Source: Sphingobacterium pedocola
GTDB lineage: Bacteria; Bacteroidota; Bacteroidia; Sphingobacteriales; Sphingobacteriaceae
Direction of reading: 5' to 3'
DNA: 64,000 nucleotides
Assembly (NCBI RefSeq): GCF_015209965.1
Contig: NZ_MU158689.1
Span: forward strand, 2,071,667 to 2,135,666
Below the pieces are notes generated by a model. The model searched no databases, was not told where the DNA came from, and saw only the letters and a list, made by a program, of their open reading frames with translations. Positions 8,712-18,204 of the stretch are shown here, in pieces. Made by a program: the position numbers and the translations under genes. The number at the start of each line of letters is the position of its first letter. Position 1 is the stretch's first letter.

Positions 8712-10813
8712 TGAAGAGAAAAACGATAGCATTATTAGGAAATCCCAATGTAGGTAAGACTTCATTATTTAATCGGTTAACAAAATTAAATCAAAAAGTT
8801 GGTAATTATCCCGGGGTCACGGTAGATAAGCGTATAGGTACGTTAAAGGCAAATGCAAAAGAATACAGGATAATTGATCTCCCAGGTACTTATACACTGT
8901 TTCCGAATTCTTTGGATGAGGAAGTTGTTTTCAATATTTTAAGCAATCAAGCTAACGACGATTTCCCGGATTTAACTGTTGTCGTTACTGAGCCATCCAG
9001 CATCAACAGAGGGGTAGTGCTGTATCAGCAAATTCGTGAATTAGGTCTACCCGCTATTTTCGTTATTAATATGGTCGACGAGATAGAGCAAAAGGGACTA
9101 CATATAGACTATACTGCGCTTGAAAACTATTTACAGACAAAAGTTTTTAAGACTAATGCACGTTCGGGAGATGGTATAGATCAACTGATTCAAAACTTCG
9201 ATATTGAGTTAAAGCCTTACTTTGGCGCAGTTGACTTACCTCAAAAATACCGCAACGCATTAGAAGACGCCAAACAGTTATTTCCATTAGCAACAGAGTA
9301 TCTAACTTGGCAATATTTGGCTCAAGACAACATAAGCAGCCTCCCTTTAGAAAAAAGATCTGCGTTGCAAACAATACGTGAATCTCATCGGCTTGACACG
9401 CAAGAACTACAAAAAGATGAGTCTATATCTAGACATGATACGATCGCAAGCGACTTAATGTCTATTGTCGCCAAAAAAGAAAACAAACGGCTATCGACAA
9501 CAGGAAAAATAGACAATCTATTAATACACCCCGTACTAGGTTACATCATTTTTTTCGGACTATTATTTATTATATTTCAAGCGATTTATAGTTGGGCCGG
9601 CCCTTTGATGGATAGTATAGATACCCTCTTTGCCTTTTTAGCTGATTCAACCGCTGCTGCACTGCCGGAAGGCCCGTTAAGCGCTCTAGTGGTAAATGGG
9701 GTTATCGCCGGAATAGGAGGAATCGTTATATTCCTGCCGCAGATTGCGATCCTCTTCCTCTTTATATCGATTATGGAAGAGACCGGTTATATGAGCCGAG
9801 TTGTGTTTTTAATGGATCGGTGGTTAAAACCTTTTGGCTTAAACGGTAAATCAGTCATCCCATTGATGTCTGGGGCTGCCTGTGCGATTCCTGCAGTAAT
9901 GTCTGCACGCAATATTGAGAACCCCAAAGAACGCCTATTAACGATATTGGTTACGCCATTTATGACCTGTTCTGCAAGACTTCCCATATACATCGTTATT
10001 ATCGGGCTTGTTATTCCGGATGATACATTTTGGGGATTCAATCTACAGGGCATTACCTTATTTGGAATGTACATCCTAGGTATACTAGGCGCTTTGTTAT
10101 CTGCTCTCGTGCTTAACAAAATAATAAAATCAATTCGAAAATCTTTTCTAATTTTTGAATTGCCGACTTATAAAGCTCCGGACTGGAAGAATGTATTGAA
10201 TACCGTCTGGGAAAAATCGTCAGGTTTTCTCATTGGAGCTGGTAAAATAATCTTAGCTATTTCCATCATTCTTTGGGTGTTAGGAAATTTCGGTCCCAAT
10301 GATCGATTTTCAAATCCGCAGCCGTATATAGCAGAGGCTAATCCTGAGTTCTCGCAAGATGAAATTGATAATGAAATAACCGCTTACAAAACTGAATATT
10401 CATACCTTGGTTACTTAGGTCGCGGTATCGAACCCATGATTAGACCCTTGGGCTATGATTGGAAAGTAGGTATAGGTTTATTAGCATCGTTTGCCGCGAG
10501 AGAAGTTTTCGTTGGCACTATGGCTGTAGTTTACAGCTTGGGGGAAGAGGTCGATATCGAAGACGAAGGGCAAAGGCAAACGCTATTTGAGCGTATGAAA
10601 GGTGAAGTAAATCGCAATACCGGCAAGCCAACATATAATTTTGCAACAGGAATATCCTTATTGTTATTTTATGCCTTTGCGATGCAATGTATGGCAACAA
10701 TTGGCGTTGTGAAAAGAGAGACAGGATCATGGAAATGGACATTAATACAAACAGGTTTTATGACCGGACTAGCCTATTTAGTGGCATTAGTTGCTTACCA
10801 ACTTTTAAAATAA
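8711..10813 (+). CDS. feoB: Ferrous iron transporter B
   Basis: Protein of 700 residues. The N-terminal G domain has G1 GNPNVGKTSLFN, switch motif YPGVTVDK, G3 DLPGTYTL and G4 NMVDE (usual form NxxD). A helical spacer follows, then the membrane part with two Gate-type segments (around FLPQIAILFLFISIMEETGYMSR and GLLASFAAREVFVGTM). It moves Fe2+ across the inner membrane. It sits between feoA and a Cys-rich microprotein, forming a three-gene unit that ends at the terminator at 10982. Confidence 0.95.
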   Translation: MKRKTIALLGNPNVGKTSLFNRLTKLNQKVGNYPGVTVDKRIGTLKANAKEYRIIDLPGTYTLFPNSLDEEVVFNILSNQANDDFPDLTVVVTEPSSINRGVVLYQQIRELGLPAIFVINMVDEIEQKGLHIDYTALENYLQTKVFKTNARSGDGIDQLIQNFDIELKPYFGAVDLPQKYRNALEDAKQLFPLATEYLTWQYLAQDNISSLPLEKRSALQTIRESHRLDTQELQKDESISRHDTIASDLMSIVAKKENKRLSTTGKIDNLLIHPVLGYIIFFGLLFIIFQAIYSWAGPLMDSIDTLFAFLADSTAAALPEGPLSALVVNGVIAGIGGIVIFLPQIAILFLFISIMEETGYMSRVVFLMDRWLKPFGLNGKSVIPLMSGAACAIPAVMSARNIENPKERLLTILVTPFMTCSARLPIYIVIIGLVIPDDTFWGFNLQGITLFGMYILGILGALLSALVLNKIIKSIRKSFLIFELPTYKAPDWKNVLNTVWEKSSGFLIGAGKIILAISIILWVLGNFGPNDRFSNPQPYIAEANPEFSQDEIDNEITAYKTEYSYLGYLGRGIEPMIRPLGYDWKVGIGLLASFAAREVFVGTMAVVYSLGEEVDIEDEGQRQTLFERMKGEVNRNTGKPTYNFATGISLLLFYAFAMQCMATIGVVKRETGSWKWTLIQTGFMTGLAYLVALVAYQLLK

Positions 10814-10819
10814 ATCGAT

Positions 10820-10966
10820 ATGGAAACCATTCAGTATATCATTATCGCACTCATATTTGTAGTAGCCGTAATATACGTAACAAGAAGATTTTTCCCGGCT
10901 AAAAATCAAAGCGGTGGCTGTAACAAAGGCTGTGGCTGCAATTTTAGTAAAGCGGAACAATCTTAA
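10820..10966 (+). CDS. FeoB-associated Cys-rich membrane microprotein
   Basis: A 48-residue frame starts 6 nt after feoB. It encodes one N-terminal membrane helix (QYIIIALIFVVAVIYV), a basic turn TRRFF, and a C-terminal cysteine cluster GGCNKGCGC. This matches the FeoB-associated Cys-rich membrane protein family found after feoB in many bacteria. The cysteines could bind iron or act as a chaperone or gate, but the function is not proven. The terminator follows 15 nt later. Confidence 0.85.
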   Translation: METIQYIIIALIFVVAVIYVTRRFFPAKNQSGGCNKGCGCNFSKAEQS

Positions 10967-10981
10967 AACGTAAATGATTAA

Positions 10982-11020
10982 AAAACTAAACTGTGCATTA
11001 AAACTTCACAGTTTAGTTTT
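10982..11020 (+). terminator. Terminator of the feo operon
   Basis: A 14-bp stem (A4 CTAAACTGTG with CACAGTTTAG T4) around an 11-nt loop. It could also serve the convergent oxidoreductase gene. Confidence 0.8.
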
Positions 11021-11036
11021 AGATTAAGCCTCCCGT

Positions 11037-12314
11037 TTATACAATTAATTTATACCCGTTATGATAATGGCTTTTTATAAACTGATTTGATTCATCATCG
11101 GTAAATTCCCGCTTCGATTTATCCCAGTATATTTTCTTTCCTGTTCGATACGCTATGTTGCCCATTTGTGAAAATATTGCAATATGAGCCCCATCTTGGA
11201 TTGGCGCATTTAAAATAAATTGATCGCTTTTTCGGATAGATTCGACAAAGTTTGCCATATGTTTGTCAAGCCCCGAATCAACTGATTTTTGAAAAGAAAC
11301 GGCTTCCATGCGTTTGCCCTCGGGTATGACCTCCCACCCTTGCCTATTCAACACCAAAGTTCCGTTATTTCCGATGAAAGAAACGCCATGGTTTTTACCA
11401 TATGGCCCCAAGTCTATTCCATTAGCGTGTTCCCACTGGATACTAAAGTCATCGAATTCAAAAACGGCAGTTAACGAGTCGGGCGTTTCAGCCGCATCAT
11501 CTGGATAAGCGAATTTTCCACCAGAAGCCATGACCGATTTTGGATCGGACACATTCATACCCATCAAGGCATAATCTAACATATGCACTCCCCAATCTGT
11601 CATCAACCCCCCTCCATAGTCCCAAAACCATCTAAATTCAAAATGAAATCTATTTTGATTAAATGCTCTCCTTTTTGCAGGGCCAAGCCATAAATCATAA
11701 TTGACCCCATTCGGCACTACTGAGTCTGGCTTTACAGGAATACTTTTCATCCATCCTTGATAAGCCCAAGCTTTAACCAATCTTATCTTTCCCAGCTTTC
11801 CTGAATGCACAAATGCTATAGCATCCTTAAAATGCTGTTGACTTCGCTGCCACTGTCCTACTTGAACAATACTATTGTATTTTTTGGCAGCCATGACCAT
11901 ACGCTCACATTCTTGAATTGAGTTCCCGATTGGCTTCTCCACGTACACATGCTTACCAGCTTTACATGCTTCAATCATTTGCAGACAGTGCCAATGATCG
12001 GGGGTAGCAATGATCACGATATCCACCTCTTTAGAAGCTAGTAAATCCTTATAATTCTCAAACGTATTAACTTTAATATTACGCGCAGCCAGCTCACCTG
12101 CTCGCTTCTCAAGCACATTAGCATCCACATCACATAGCGCTGTGCAAACCACATTATCCACTTTTAAAAGTGCATTTAAGTTTGACCAACCCATTCCGTT
12201 AATCCCAATGGCTCCAACCCGCAAAGGGAATCGAAGATTTGCAAACGCCGTATTTCCAAAGAGTGCTCCACTAACTAAAAGACCTGAGTTCTTTATAAAA
12301 TCTTTCCTATCCAT
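11037..12314 (-). CDS. Exported Gfo/Idh/MocA-family oxidoreductase
   Basis: Protein of 425 residues. The N-terminus (MDRKDFIKNSGLLVSGALFG) resembles an export signal of the type common on Bacteroidota Gfo/Idh/MocA proteins, but lacks a clear twin arginine. The Rossmann part is LRVGAIGINGMGW, with the catalytic-lysine motif VEKPIGNS and a C-terminal alpha/beta domain. The family oxidises or reduces sugars and sugar derivatives with a bound nicotinamide cofactor. It is the last gene of the minus-strand carbohydrate block, 30 nt after GH97, so it probably acts on a released sugar. The exact substrate is unknown. Confidence 0.85.
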   Translation of the reverse strand: MDRKDFIKNSGLLVSGALFGNTAFANLRFPLRVGAIGINGMGWSNLNALLKVDNVVCTALCDVDANVLEKRAGELAARNIKVNTFENYKDLLASKEVDIVIIATPDHWHCLQMIEACKAGKHVYVEKPIGNSIQECERMVMAAKKYNSIVQVGQWQRSQQHFKDAIAFVHSGKLGKIRLVKAWAYQGWMKSIPVKPDSVVPNGVNYDLWLGPAKRRAFNQNRFHFEFRWFWDYGGGLMTDWGVHMLDYALMGMNVSDPKSVMASGGKFAYPDDAAETPDSLTAVFEFDDFSIQWEHANGIDLGPYGKNHGVSFIGNNGTLVLNRQGWEVIPEGKRMEAVSFQKSVDSGLDKHMANFVESIRKSDQFILNAPIQDGAHIAIFSQMGNIAYRTGKKIYWDKSKREFTDDESNQFIKSHYHNGYKLIV

Positions 12315-12344
12315 GATATCATATTATTGGTTATGTATACTTAT

Positions 12345-14255
12345 TTAGTTTTTCAACACGAAACCGTCCTGTGCTTCCAATTTTATCCTTATGGAGGTTT
12401 TGAAGCTTAAATTTTCGGTCTTAATATCTAGCCGGTGCTTACCAGTTTGAAAAAGTGTACCCACATCTCCTTCCAAGAAAGAAAGATCAATGTCTATCGT
12501 TCTCTCGCGATCTTCTCCATTTATACCTGCAATATACCAGGTACGACCGGACCTTCTCGCTAAAACAACATATTCCCCCGGATACCCGGCAATGAAGCGG
12601 ATATCCTCCCATTGAGATGGTAAGATGCGCAATAAATCTTGAACTTCCCCAGATACATGTTGCATACCTTCGGGCGATTCGGCATAATGTTGGATTCCCG
12701 ATTGAAATAATACAGCTGTTGCCAGTTCAAAAGCAGAACTCGTTCTACGTGTTACATGGGTAGGAATTTTATATAAATTCATTGGCGTGAAATCCATTGG
12801 ATCATACAGGTTGCGAGTGAAAGGCAGCATGGTACTATGTTTAGCCTGCCGATCCGCTTCTTTTTGCTCAAATGTCACCATCTCAAACCCCTTCACGGCT
12901 TCTACAGTTACTAAATTTGGATAGGTTCTAGACCATGACCTAGGCAACGTAGCGCCATGAAAATTTACCAGAATATTGTATTTAGCCGCATCTTTCAGAA
13001 TTTCGTGATAGTAAGCAATCACACGTCGTCCATCACCACCGAAAAAATCTATTTTAACACCTTTCACTCCCATCTCTTTTAGCAAAGCGAATTCCTTTCT
13101 ACGAACCTTGGAGGTGAGCATTTTATTTTTAGGAGAATATTGAACCGTGTTCCAATCACCTGCTGAATTATACCAAAGAATCAGATCTACATTTTTCGTC
13201 TTACCATATTCGGCCAACTCTTTTATCTTATCATACCCTATTTTAGTATCCCAATTAACATCGATAAGACAATATTCCCAGTTCATGGCGTGTGCAAAAT
13301 CTATATATTTCTTTTGCTCGTCGTAAACTATAAAATTATCTTTTGAATTAATCCAGCTCCAAGAAGCCTTCCCCGTTTTCACAAAAGACGTATTTTTTAC
13401 GCGAGAAGGAGCTGCTAAATCCGAACCAATACTTGATTCTACAATATTTGCGAGCGATCCTACTCCAATTACACGCCAAGGCGAATAAAATTTCTTGCTT
13501 GATTTTGGATTGATCCGTTCGCCACCCATAGTTTCCCTCTCATCAGGAAAAGCGATAGCATAAACCCCATTTGGAGATAAATGAGATAAACGTGTAGCAC
13601 AGTAATCCCCTTCAAGACCGGATTCTGTTATGGAGACCCAGGTATCTTTGTGTTGAAAGAGTGCCGGATACACCCATCCTGATTTCGTTCTCTCGAGCTC
13701 TCCTACAGCAACACCGTACACATAATTTTCTTCGTAAGAAGGATTAGTTTGTTCCCAACCGGATTTCGCTACCGCAACTGGTTGCAGCCACGCTTTTGTT
13801 TCGCCGTGGAAATGATAAGACGTTATCTCACGTTCTACATAAGTTTCTTTCTTAATATCCGGGAAGAAATACCTAAAGGCCAACCCATTGTCCGACAATT
13901 GAAAAGTGACATCCAATAACCTACCACTTTCATTTTTCAAGTGGATGATTTGCTTACGCGCGCTGTATACATTGTGAAAACGCTTTCCGTTGATATAATC
14001 ATAGGTATCCAACACATCTTGAGGTCTCATCGTCTTTATCACCTGAAGGCTCTGCGACAAATCTGTATCGGATAACACAACACCCAATTTCGATTCCTTA
14101 ATAACGCTATTGCCTAATCTATAAAGTTCATATACTAATGTACCATTTTTAACTTCATACCGAAGCTCTAATGAATTGTCTGGGCTCCAAAGTGAGTTGG
14201 CTATAGCGAGCTGACTAACCCATATTCCTAAAATTAAAATGCTGACCCTTTTCAT
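12345..14255 (-). CDS. Glycoside hydrolase family 97 protein
   Basis: Protein of 636 residues with a signal peptide (about 1-19). Its layout is that of GH97: an N-terminal beta-sandwich (SPDNSLELRYEVKNGTLVYE), a TIM barrel, and a C-terminal beta-domain. The segment GVKIDFFGGDGR offers an Asp where retaining GH97 enzymes have their nucleophile, and LVTVEAVKG offers the acid/base Glu. This points to the retaining, alpha-galactosidase-like branch, or a related activity such as beta-L-arabinopyranosidase, and away from the inverting SusB alpha-glucosidase branch. That assignment is inference. It probably acts in the periplasm alongside the GH51 enzymes. Confidence 0.88.
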   Translation of the reverse strand: MKRVSILILGIWVSQLAIANSLWSPDNSLELRYEVKNGTLVYELYRLGNSVIKESKLGVVLSDTDLSQSLQVIKTMRPQDVLDTYDYINGKRFHNVYSARKQIIHLKNESGRLLDVTFQLSDNGLAFRYFFPDIKKETYVEREITSYHFHGETKAWLQPVAVAKSGWEQTNPSYEENYVYGVAVGELERTKSGWVYPALFQHKDTWVSITESGLEGDYCATRLSHLSPNGVYAIAFPDERETMGGERINPKSSKKFYSPWRVIGVGSLANIVESSIGSDLAAPSRVKNTSFVKTGKASWSWINSKDNFIVYDEQKKYIDFAHAMNWEYCLIDVNWDTKIGYDKIKELAEYGKTKNVDLILWYNSAGDWNTVQYSPKNKMLTSKVRRKEFALLKEMGVKGVKIDFFGGDGRRVIAYYHEILKDAAKYNILVNFHGATLPRSWSRTYPNLVTVEAVKGFEMVTFEQKEADRQAKHSTMLPFTRNLYDPMDFTPMNLYKIPTHVTRRTSSAFELATAVLFQSGIQHYAESPEGMQHVSGEVQDLLRILPSQWEDIRFIAGYPGEYVVLARRSGRTWYIAGINGEDRERTIDIDLSFLEGDVGTLFQTGKHRLDIKTENLSFKTSIRIKLEAQDGFVLKN

Positions 14256-14396
14256 CTAGTTATTATTCATTAACGATTTAATCTCTTAAAGCACTATTCC
14301 TTTTTACTTTCAAAAAATAATGCTTTATGTAAATAATTTCAATGCATCGTTTGCATGAGACTTATCCCATTTAAAACATCCGCTTCACTATTTCTA

Positions 14397-16361
14397 TTAT
14401 TTAACCGGAATTTTAATAACGGTAAAAGAATAGGGCAAGAAAGATTCCTTAATTACCTTTCCGGAGTAATTCACTGCCGATTCCTGCGGCTTTATTTTCA
14501 ACGGATCCGCTATGCTATTATAGGCAGTCATATCATTGCTGTTTATTGTAATTTTAACAGCTTTCCCATTTATTTTTTTCTTCGAATCAAGCTGAAAAGC
14601 TGCGTTTACAACGGTGCTATTGTGATTGACAAACTTGAGGATGAGTTCGTTTGACGCCTCGTCATACACGGTTGAAGCGTATAAACTATCTTGACCGACA
14701 ACATTGCTATCGTTCCGTTTTACTGGGATAATATCGGTTCCTTTGTTCGTTGAATATAATTTTTGAACGTGATAGCTCGGTGTACCGTATACATTCAGGT
14801 TATCTACCCAAATGAGATCTGGTGTCCACTGCCATCCGTCTACATGTCCAAATAGTGGCGCGTAAGATGCCATCGTCACCACATCTCCATTACGTTCCAA
14901 GCCAGTCAAAAAAGCAGCTTCTGAAAGTGCCGCATCCCACGAGTTTTTGTTAGGTCCATTCGGACGGGTGGTATGCGATGCGTACTCACCCGCAAATATT
15001 TTTGGCCCGTTCCGGTCGTAATCATCATAGCGCGCGGCACTAGACAAAAACCAGGAAGGTGGACGATAGTAATGCTCATCGATAACATCAATCTTCAACT
15101 CTCTTAGCTTTTCGTCTAGGTAGTCAAACCGTTCGCCATCCGGCCCTGTCCCTGAACTCGCTATAATTGCAATTTCAGGATGTTTTGATTTTAAAACATC
15201 TTTAAATGCGGCTAGTCGTTCAATGTACTGCGGACCCCAATTTTCATTTCCGACGCCCAACATCTTAAGATTAAATTTTGCAGGATGCCCCATATCTGCG
15301 CGTAATTTACCCCACCGCGTATGGACCTCACCATTCGCAAATTCAATCAGATCTAATGCGTCTTGAATATAGGTATCCAGTTGGTCTAAGGGCACTACTT
15401 CTCCTGTATTAAACTGACATGCCATTCCACAATTTAAGATGGGCAAGGGTTCAGCGCCGATATCTTCGGACATCAAAAAATATTCGTAAAATCCCAAACC
15501 GAAAGTTTGAAAATAATCGGGCGTTAAACGATGATTAAATTCGGTATTCCACCGATTGATAATCAACTCTCTTTCTTCGATAGGTCCTACCGTTTTTTTC
15601 CATTGAAAGCGATTTGCTAGGTCCCGACCTTCTACAATGCATCCTCCCGGGAAACGGATAAATCCAGGTTTCATATCGGCTAAAATTTGAACCATATCTT
15701 TCCGTAATCCTTTGGGCCTTCCCATCCAGGTATCTTCGGGAAATAAAGAGAGCATATCTACTTCTGCGTGCCCCGTCCCTTGTATCCAAATATTGAGCTT
15801 ACCATTTTTGGTTTCGCCAACGGATTCAAATTTAACAGTTCCATATTTCCATGTTGCGGTTTGAGTCAAACTTAAGTTAGAGCTACCCAATACCTTATCC
15901 GTCTCATCGAGTAGTTCCACATGGAGAGTTAAACCGGGTTTGGTAGTCCTAAATAAAAGAGAAAATTCATATGCTATTCCGTTCTTAATCCCCATACCTC
16001 TAAACCCTTCATTTTGTAACCCCAATGAAAAGTCGGTTAATTTATTAATTAGTAAAGAGCGTGCGTTTCCTTTTCTTTTCGAATCATTTTGGATGATCAA
16101 CGTTCCCTCTGGCACATTTTTACCTAGTGTTTTCCACCCCATAAAGGGAGTACTGAATTCGAAAGAGCGATTTTTAACCAACTCTGCATATACACCACCG
16201 TCCGCTCCGAGATTAATATCTTCGAAAAAGATCCCCCACATGCTGGACGAAATTTTACCAGAAGGATTGTCCAAACCAACTTTAAAAGTAGGTATACTTT
16301 GCGCCATAGAAATGGAGCAGCATATCGTCAGAATCGTGCACAGAGAAAATAGTTTTTTCAT
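14397..16361 (-). CDS. GH51 alpha-L-arabinofuranosidase (long form)
   Basis: Protein of 654 residues with a signal peptide ending near SMAQ. An N-terminal segment (SSMWGIFFEDINLGADGGVY) is followed by a carbohydrate-binding-like beta-domain (about 85-190), the GH51 barrel and a C-terminal beta-domain. The barrel shows GFIRFPGGCIVEGRDL, the acid/base motif GVGNENWG, and the nucleophile in KIFAGEYASH. It removes arabinofuranose side chains from arabinan or arabinoxylan, probably in the periplasm. It is 142 nt upstream of GH97 and transcribed in the same direction. Confidence 0.92.
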   Translation of the reverse strand: MKKLFSLCTILTICCSISMAQSIPTFKVGLDNPSGKISSSMWGIFFEDINLGADGGVYAELVKNRSFEFSTPFMGWKTLGKNVPEGTLIIQNDSKRKGNARSLLINKLTDFSLGLQNEGFRGMGIKNGIAYEFSLLFRTTKPGLTLHVELLDETDKVLGSSNLSLTQTATWKYGTVKFESVGETKNGKLNIWIQGTGHAEVDMLSLFPEDTWMGRPKGLRKDMVQILADMKPGFIRFPGGCIVEGRDLANRFQWKKTVGPIEERELIINRWNTEFNHRLTPDYFQTFGLGFYEYFLMSEDIGAEPLPILNCGMACQFNTGEVVPLDQLDTYIQDALDLIEFANGEVHTRWGKLRADMGHPAKFNLKMLGVGNENWGPQYIERLAAFKDVLKSKHPEIAIIASSGTGPDGERFDYLDEKLRELKIDVIDEHYYRPPSWFLSSAARYDDYDRNGPKIFAGEYASHTTRPNGPNKNSWDAALSEAAFLTGLERNGDVVTMASYAPLFGHVDGWQWTPDLIWVDNLNVYGTPSYHVQKLYSTNKGTDIIPVKRNDSNVVGQDSLYASTVYDEASNELILKFVNHNSTVVNAAFQLDSKKKINGKAVKITINSNDMTAYNSIADPLKIKPQESAVNYSGKVIKESFLPYSFTVIKIPVK

Positions 16362-16583
16362 ATGTATATAATTTATCTTTTAACGGCCATATGGAATATC
16401 CAAACTATACTCATTCGTGTTTGTGTAGCCATTGCTACATGGATATTTCATATATAAATACTTTGTGAGCTCGCAAGCTCGGTTATTCATTAATAGTTAC
16501 CTCATCGATATTTATTCGTACGTACCTATTTCAAAAGCATCATGAGATCGCTTCGCCAAATTTTATGAACGCGCGTATTACGA
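16362..16583. other. Gap between the two GH51 genes
   Basis: This 222-nt gap holds an imperfect inverted repeat around 16391-16449 (GGAATATCCA with TGGATATTTC) and a smaller GAGCT/AGCTC hairpin near 16468. Either could be a weak terminator or an operator for the downstream GH51 gene. No coding frame is convincing. Confidence 0.3.
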
Positions 16584-18128
16584 TTAATTCACTTGTAACA
16601 CAATAACAGAGAATGGCGGAATCTCAACTTCTATCTTTCCGCCGTTTAATACTGCTGCGGTAAACTGCTGCGGGGAAATCTTTTGAGGTTCCAGAAATGA
16701 ATTATAATCGCGCAATTTTTTAGCGGTGAGTATACGTCCGTTAACAGCTTTCGCGTTAATTTCACCCATATCTACACTTATTTTCTTAGCAACTTTAGGG
16801 TCGATGTTAACCAATGAAATATGCGTTTGTCCAGACGAATTCTGGGAAGCAGACACCGATACTGCCGGAATATGTTCATCTTTAAATGTAAAGTCTTCTG
16901 ATGTAAGTTTTAGTGGGATAAGCGTTGCATCCTGGTGTACTTTATACATCTCCATTACATGATACGTAGGTGTTAAAAGCATCTTTTCCCCTTCAGTAAG
17001 GATTACGGCCTGTAGCACATTAATTGTCTGAGCAAGGTTAGCCATCTTAACCCTACGCGCATGATTATTAAAAATATTTAGGGTCATTCCAGCGATCATT
17101 GCATCACGCATTGTATTTTGTTGGTACAAAAACCCTGGATTAGTCCCTGGTTCCACCTCATACCATCCCCCCCATTCATCTACCACAAGATCGATTTTCC
17201 CCTTAGGATCATATTTATCCATTATAGCGGAATGCTTTTCCACGAGTTCATTCATAAACCAAGCCGATTTCATTGTTTTAAAATATTGCTCCTCGGTAAA
17301 GTCGATCGAAGGCCCCTTTTTACTCCAATCGATGACAGCATAATGGTGTAACGCAACTCCTTTCATGAGGCTGCTTGGAATTTTCTTCATTAACGTCTCA
17401 GTCCAGTTATAATCATCGCTACTCGCTCCCGAAGCCACACGATATAAACCTCCACTATTGCCCCAATCCGACATAAACGTCGCGTACTTGCGATAAATGT
17501 CCGAATAGTAATCCGCTGTCATATTCCCACCGCATCCCCATGCCTCATTTCCTACTCCCCAAAACTTTACACTCCACGGCTCTTGGCGGCCATTTAATTT
17601 CCTGAGATCGGACATAGGTCCTCGGCCTGAAAAATTGACGTACTGTACCCAATCTGCCAATTCCTGTACTTCGCCACTACCAACATTTCCTGCTAGATAA
17701 GGCTCGGTCTCCAGTAACTCGCACATGTCTAAAAAATCGTGCGTGCCAAAAGAATTATCTTCAGTTACTCCTCCCCACCAATTATTCACAATAGTGGGAC
17801 GAGATTCCTTTGATCCTATTCCATCCTTCCAATGGTAGGTATCCGCAAAACAGCCTCCCGGCCATCTCAAATTAGGTATTTGCAGTTTTTTCAACGCTTC
17901 CACCACATCGTTTCTAATGCCCTTAGTATGAGGCACAGTGGTATTACTTTCTCCCACATAGAAGCCTTCATAAATACATCGGCCGAGATGCTCGGCGAAA
18001 TGCCCATAGATATGCTTATTAATGACGATGGTTTGCTTGGAATCGAATTCCAATTGAACTGTGTTTTGCCCTATGCAAAGAATACTTGCAGACAGTAGGA
18101 TACTTCCTAAGAAAAATTGTTTTATCAT
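16584..18128 (-). CDS. GH51 alpha-L-arabinofuranosidase (short form)
   Basis: Protein of 514 residues with a signal peptide (MIKQFFLGSILLSASILCIG). It is the compact GH51 type, distinct from its neighbour: IYGHFAEHLGRCIYEGFYVG, LRWPGGCFADTYHWKDGIG, the acid/base motif GVGNEAWGCGG, and the nucleophile Glu in LVVDEWGGWYEVEPG. It releases arabinose from arabino-oligosaccharides or polymer. Having two structurally different GH51 enzymes side by side suggests complementary linkage or chain-length preference on arabinan. It is first in the minus-strand block. Confidence 0.93.
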   Translation of the reverse strand: MIKQFFLGSILLSASILCIGQNTVQLEFDSKQTIVINKHIYGHFAEHLGRCIYEGFYVGESNTTVPHTKGIRNDVVEALKKLQIPNLRWPGGCFADTYHWKDGIGSKESRPTIVNNWWGGVTEDNSFGTHDFLDMCELLETEPYLAGNVGSGEVQELADWVQYVNFSGRGPMSDLRKLNGRQEPWSVKFWGVGNEAWGCGGNMTADYYSDIYRKYATFMSDWGNSGGLYRVASGASSDDYNWTETLMKKIPSSLMKGVALHHYAVIDWSKKGPSIDFTEEQYFKTMKSAWFMNELVEKHSAIMDKYDPKGKIDLVVDEWGGWYEVEPGTNPGFLYQQNTMRDAMIAGMTLNIFNNHARRVKMANLAQTINVLQAVILTEGEKMLLTPTYHVMEMYKVHQDATLIPLKLTSEDFTFKDEHIPAVSVSASQNSSGQTHISLVNIDPKVAKKISVDMGEINAKAVNGRILTAKKLRDYNSFLEPQKISPQQFTAAVLNGGKIEVEIPPFSVIVLQVN

Positions 18129-18204
18129 ATTATAACTGGTTATTACAGCTCTAAATTACAAATAAATGTTACGATAACAATTAAAAAAGAAAAAAAACTA
18201 AATT

